A stretch of DNA of 64,000 bases, from contig OX291547.1 in the NCBI GenBank assembly GCA_946406115.1, forward strand, positions 5,089,001 through 5,153,000, written 5' to 3'. Position numbers and translations under genes: made by a program. Below, piece after piece: positions 62,158-64,000 of this stretch. Position 1 is the first letter of the stretch. Each line of letters begins with the position of its first letter. A model generated the notes under the pieces. It was not told the origin of the DNA. It did no database searches and saw only the letters and a program-made list of their open reading frames with translations. This stretch comes from Apoda limacodes. Lineage: Eukaryota > Arthropoda > Insecta > Lepidoptera > Limacodidae.

Positions 62158-64000
62158 TGTAGCGAGTGAAGTATTTTATTTTGTATATGTAGTGTGTAAT
62201 TAGCTTTAAATTACCCTTTTGCGTGTTATGTCAAAATCATTGTAAAATTCTATATCCATACATGCATGGAATGCCATACTCATTTACGTCAACAGTCTTT
62301 TAAATCTGATTTTGAAAAAAGATGACAGATGGAAAATAGTCAGTCTTTTGGAGATTTTCTCGAAGATAGATGTTAAAATCAAAATTTACAATTTTTACCT
62401 AAAATAAATAGGAATTAATCTTTTTGGAGTGCATCAAGTTCTTCGAGAAACAGGAACTAAGGAGATGTAAATTACAAGAGGAACTTACCGCACGAGATTT
62501 AATAAGAGAAGGTTTGAATTTCTCGATAAAATATCTCAAGGTTGTGGGTTCTACCATAAACCCTCCCAACAGGTACCTAAGTGCATTTATTTGGATAGGT
62601 GATTATTGTTATATTGATTCTGCGAATTGGCTTTTTTCGCCATATTGATTTTTAATTTCTCAATCTGAAAAGAATGGTAATGGCATAGATTGCTGAAAAT
62701 TGGTGAATATTACATCATATTACGATTAATTGATATTTTCGACAATACAGTCGACCCGAAGGGAAAATTACGATACCATCGTCTAGATAGGAAAAAGACG
62801 GCAAAACAGATAAATTCGGAAACTGAATTTAGTGCAATTTATTATGGAATTATAGACTTTCAAATTGTTTATTTGTGAAATAGTGATTGTATATAAAACT
62901 AAAAATAAATTGTATTAACGAACCTATCTTTTCATTTATCTTCCCCTGGGGAATTGAGTCTTAACAAGCGGCGCCCAACGGGATAAATAATACAATTTTT
63001 TATAGTTCTGTATACGATCACCTCACGCAAAAGTTTTTTTTAAAAAAAAAAAAAAATAGACATAATTTATAATTTTTTTTCAAAATTAAAAAAAAATGCA
63101 ACTATCTGCGTTACATTCATGTTTTACATGAGATTTTCGGACTCATTTGGCTAATTACTATTTTTTTTCTTTCGTCTCTGGTTTTAACAATTAAAAGGTT
63201 GTAATGTAAGAAAACCTTATTTATGTACTAATCGTCAGATTAATAACGAATTGCTAATATTAATAGTGTTTAATATTCATATAGGTCCACCAGGAAAAAA
63301 TACTTCGGAGAAAAACGTTTACATGGTTTTTTCTTGTTTTTTTTTGGATAAATGGAGACAGTGAAAAGCTGTGTCGTTTTATTATTTATGTTTGTCTCAA
63401 GTGAGGGGTTCTTTAACTACGTTATAAAACTACGTTATTTAACTAATAAATAAAAAGTCCCTACTAATAATAATTTTATTTTTGTTGTTTCCAAGATTAT
63501 CTCCGTCGATTATGTCTAAAGCAGTACTTGACATAAGTGGGATTACACGTATAATATCTTGGAATCAATTATATTAATATTGTTCTTACAGAAAGACTGT
63601 AAAGTAGTAAAAGCTTCGTTACGAATATTTTACTATTTTCTTTAAAGGAAGTGAGTGTTTGTGAAGAAATAAAAAAAAAAACTGTAAAAATGGAAAAAAC
63701 TATTAAATATCACTTGCTCAACAAAAGTGAGCTGATCTATGAAACTTTAGTGAGATTTGAGAAACCAGCAGAATCATTAATAGGTCTGAAGCGTCAAATA
63801 TTAAAGTTGAATGAAAAATTACCAGCTAATGAGGTACTTGAGTCAACTTTAGATCCCAAAGAGGATATTGAAGGTGTAAAAGCTACTTTAACTTTTATAA
63901 AACAAAAGTTAGAGGACACAGGTATTAATAAGGAAAAAATTAAACGATTGGAAGCTTTTTTAAATCATATACATTTTAGATTACTACGTATTGACATCAC
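62158..64000 (+). mobile_element. Second-copy LTR retrotransposon, 5' part
   Basis: The LTR occupies 62158-62966 and the gag ATG is at 63690. The frame is still open at the window end. Its position relative to gene B is identical to the first copy, so it was carried by the duplication and did not arise by a second insertion. Confidence 0.92.

Larger units (their letters stand above)
38685..64000 (+). repeat. 32,084-bp tandem duplication unit, second copy (cut by window edge)
   Basis: This copy is identical to 6601-31916 apart from nine substitutions I noticed (first-copy positions 7314, 7323, 7477, 8960, 12271, 23221, 23933, 29913, 30713). That is about 0.04 percent, far below typical lepidopteran allelic divergence. 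The window ends inside the retrotransposon gag of this copy. All non-genic elements listed for 6601-31916 recur here at +32,084. Confidence 0.95.

Noticed and set aside
6601..64000. The two copies as ordinary retained haplotypes (uncollapsed alleles)
   Set aside because: Divergence of about 0.04 percent is far below usual allelic difference in Lepidoptera, and the join at 38684/38685 has no gap. A real duplication or a different kind of assembly error fits better.

Overview
The window is animal nuclear DNA, most likely from a moth or butterfly. It is AT-rich, its genes are split into small exons with GT/AG splice sites, and its repeats (tRNA-headed SINEs, Jockey/CR1-like and RTE-like LINEs, mariner remnants, short foldback elements and the tail motif 'attataaatgcgaaagt') are of the kind that fills lepidopteran genomes. 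I see no bacterial operon, CRISPR array or rRNA gene.

The only cellular genes I can support are two adjacent same-strand paralogues of peroxisomal acyl-CoA oxidase (ACOX, first step of peroxisomal fatty-acid beta-oxidation). Gene A runs from 4493 or earlier to 18687: twelve exons, all with compatible phases, with only the first coding exon unseen. Gene B starts at 25335, and its first four coding exons are visible (25335-29846). Introns and intergenic DNA hold two degenerate LINEs (1632-3560 and about 20900-23975), two mariner transposase fragments, three antisense LINE 3' ends, SINEs and several inverted-repeat elements.

In the intron after gene B exon 4 sits an 8.4-kb Ty3/Gypsy LTR retrotransposon (30074-38522) with 809- and 815-bp LTRs, an ATGT target duplication, a primer-binding site and a polypurine tract. 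It has gag, and a pol in another frame whose integrase core is damaged by an internal deletion. It landed in an interspersed repeat whose sister copy lies at about 8470-8790.

The dominant structural feature is a head-to-tail duplication. Everything from 6601 recurs at a constant offset of 32,084 bases from 38685 to the window end, with only nine substitutions noticed by eye. The unit carries gene A from exon 4 to its stop, the intergenic DNA, gene B exons 1-4 and the retrotransposon. The order is therefore: gene A, gene B 5' part, retrotransposon, gene A 3' part again, gene B 5' part again, retrotransposon again (cut by the window edge). At the junction, gene B exons 1-4 are followed by gene A exons 4-13. 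Their phases permit a 667-residue in-frame hybrid ACOX if either of two exon-4 versions is used, but not both. Whether this is a real recent duplication or an assembly error is the main open question; I give evidence on both sides. Coordinates in the second copy equal the first-copy coordinates plus 32,084.
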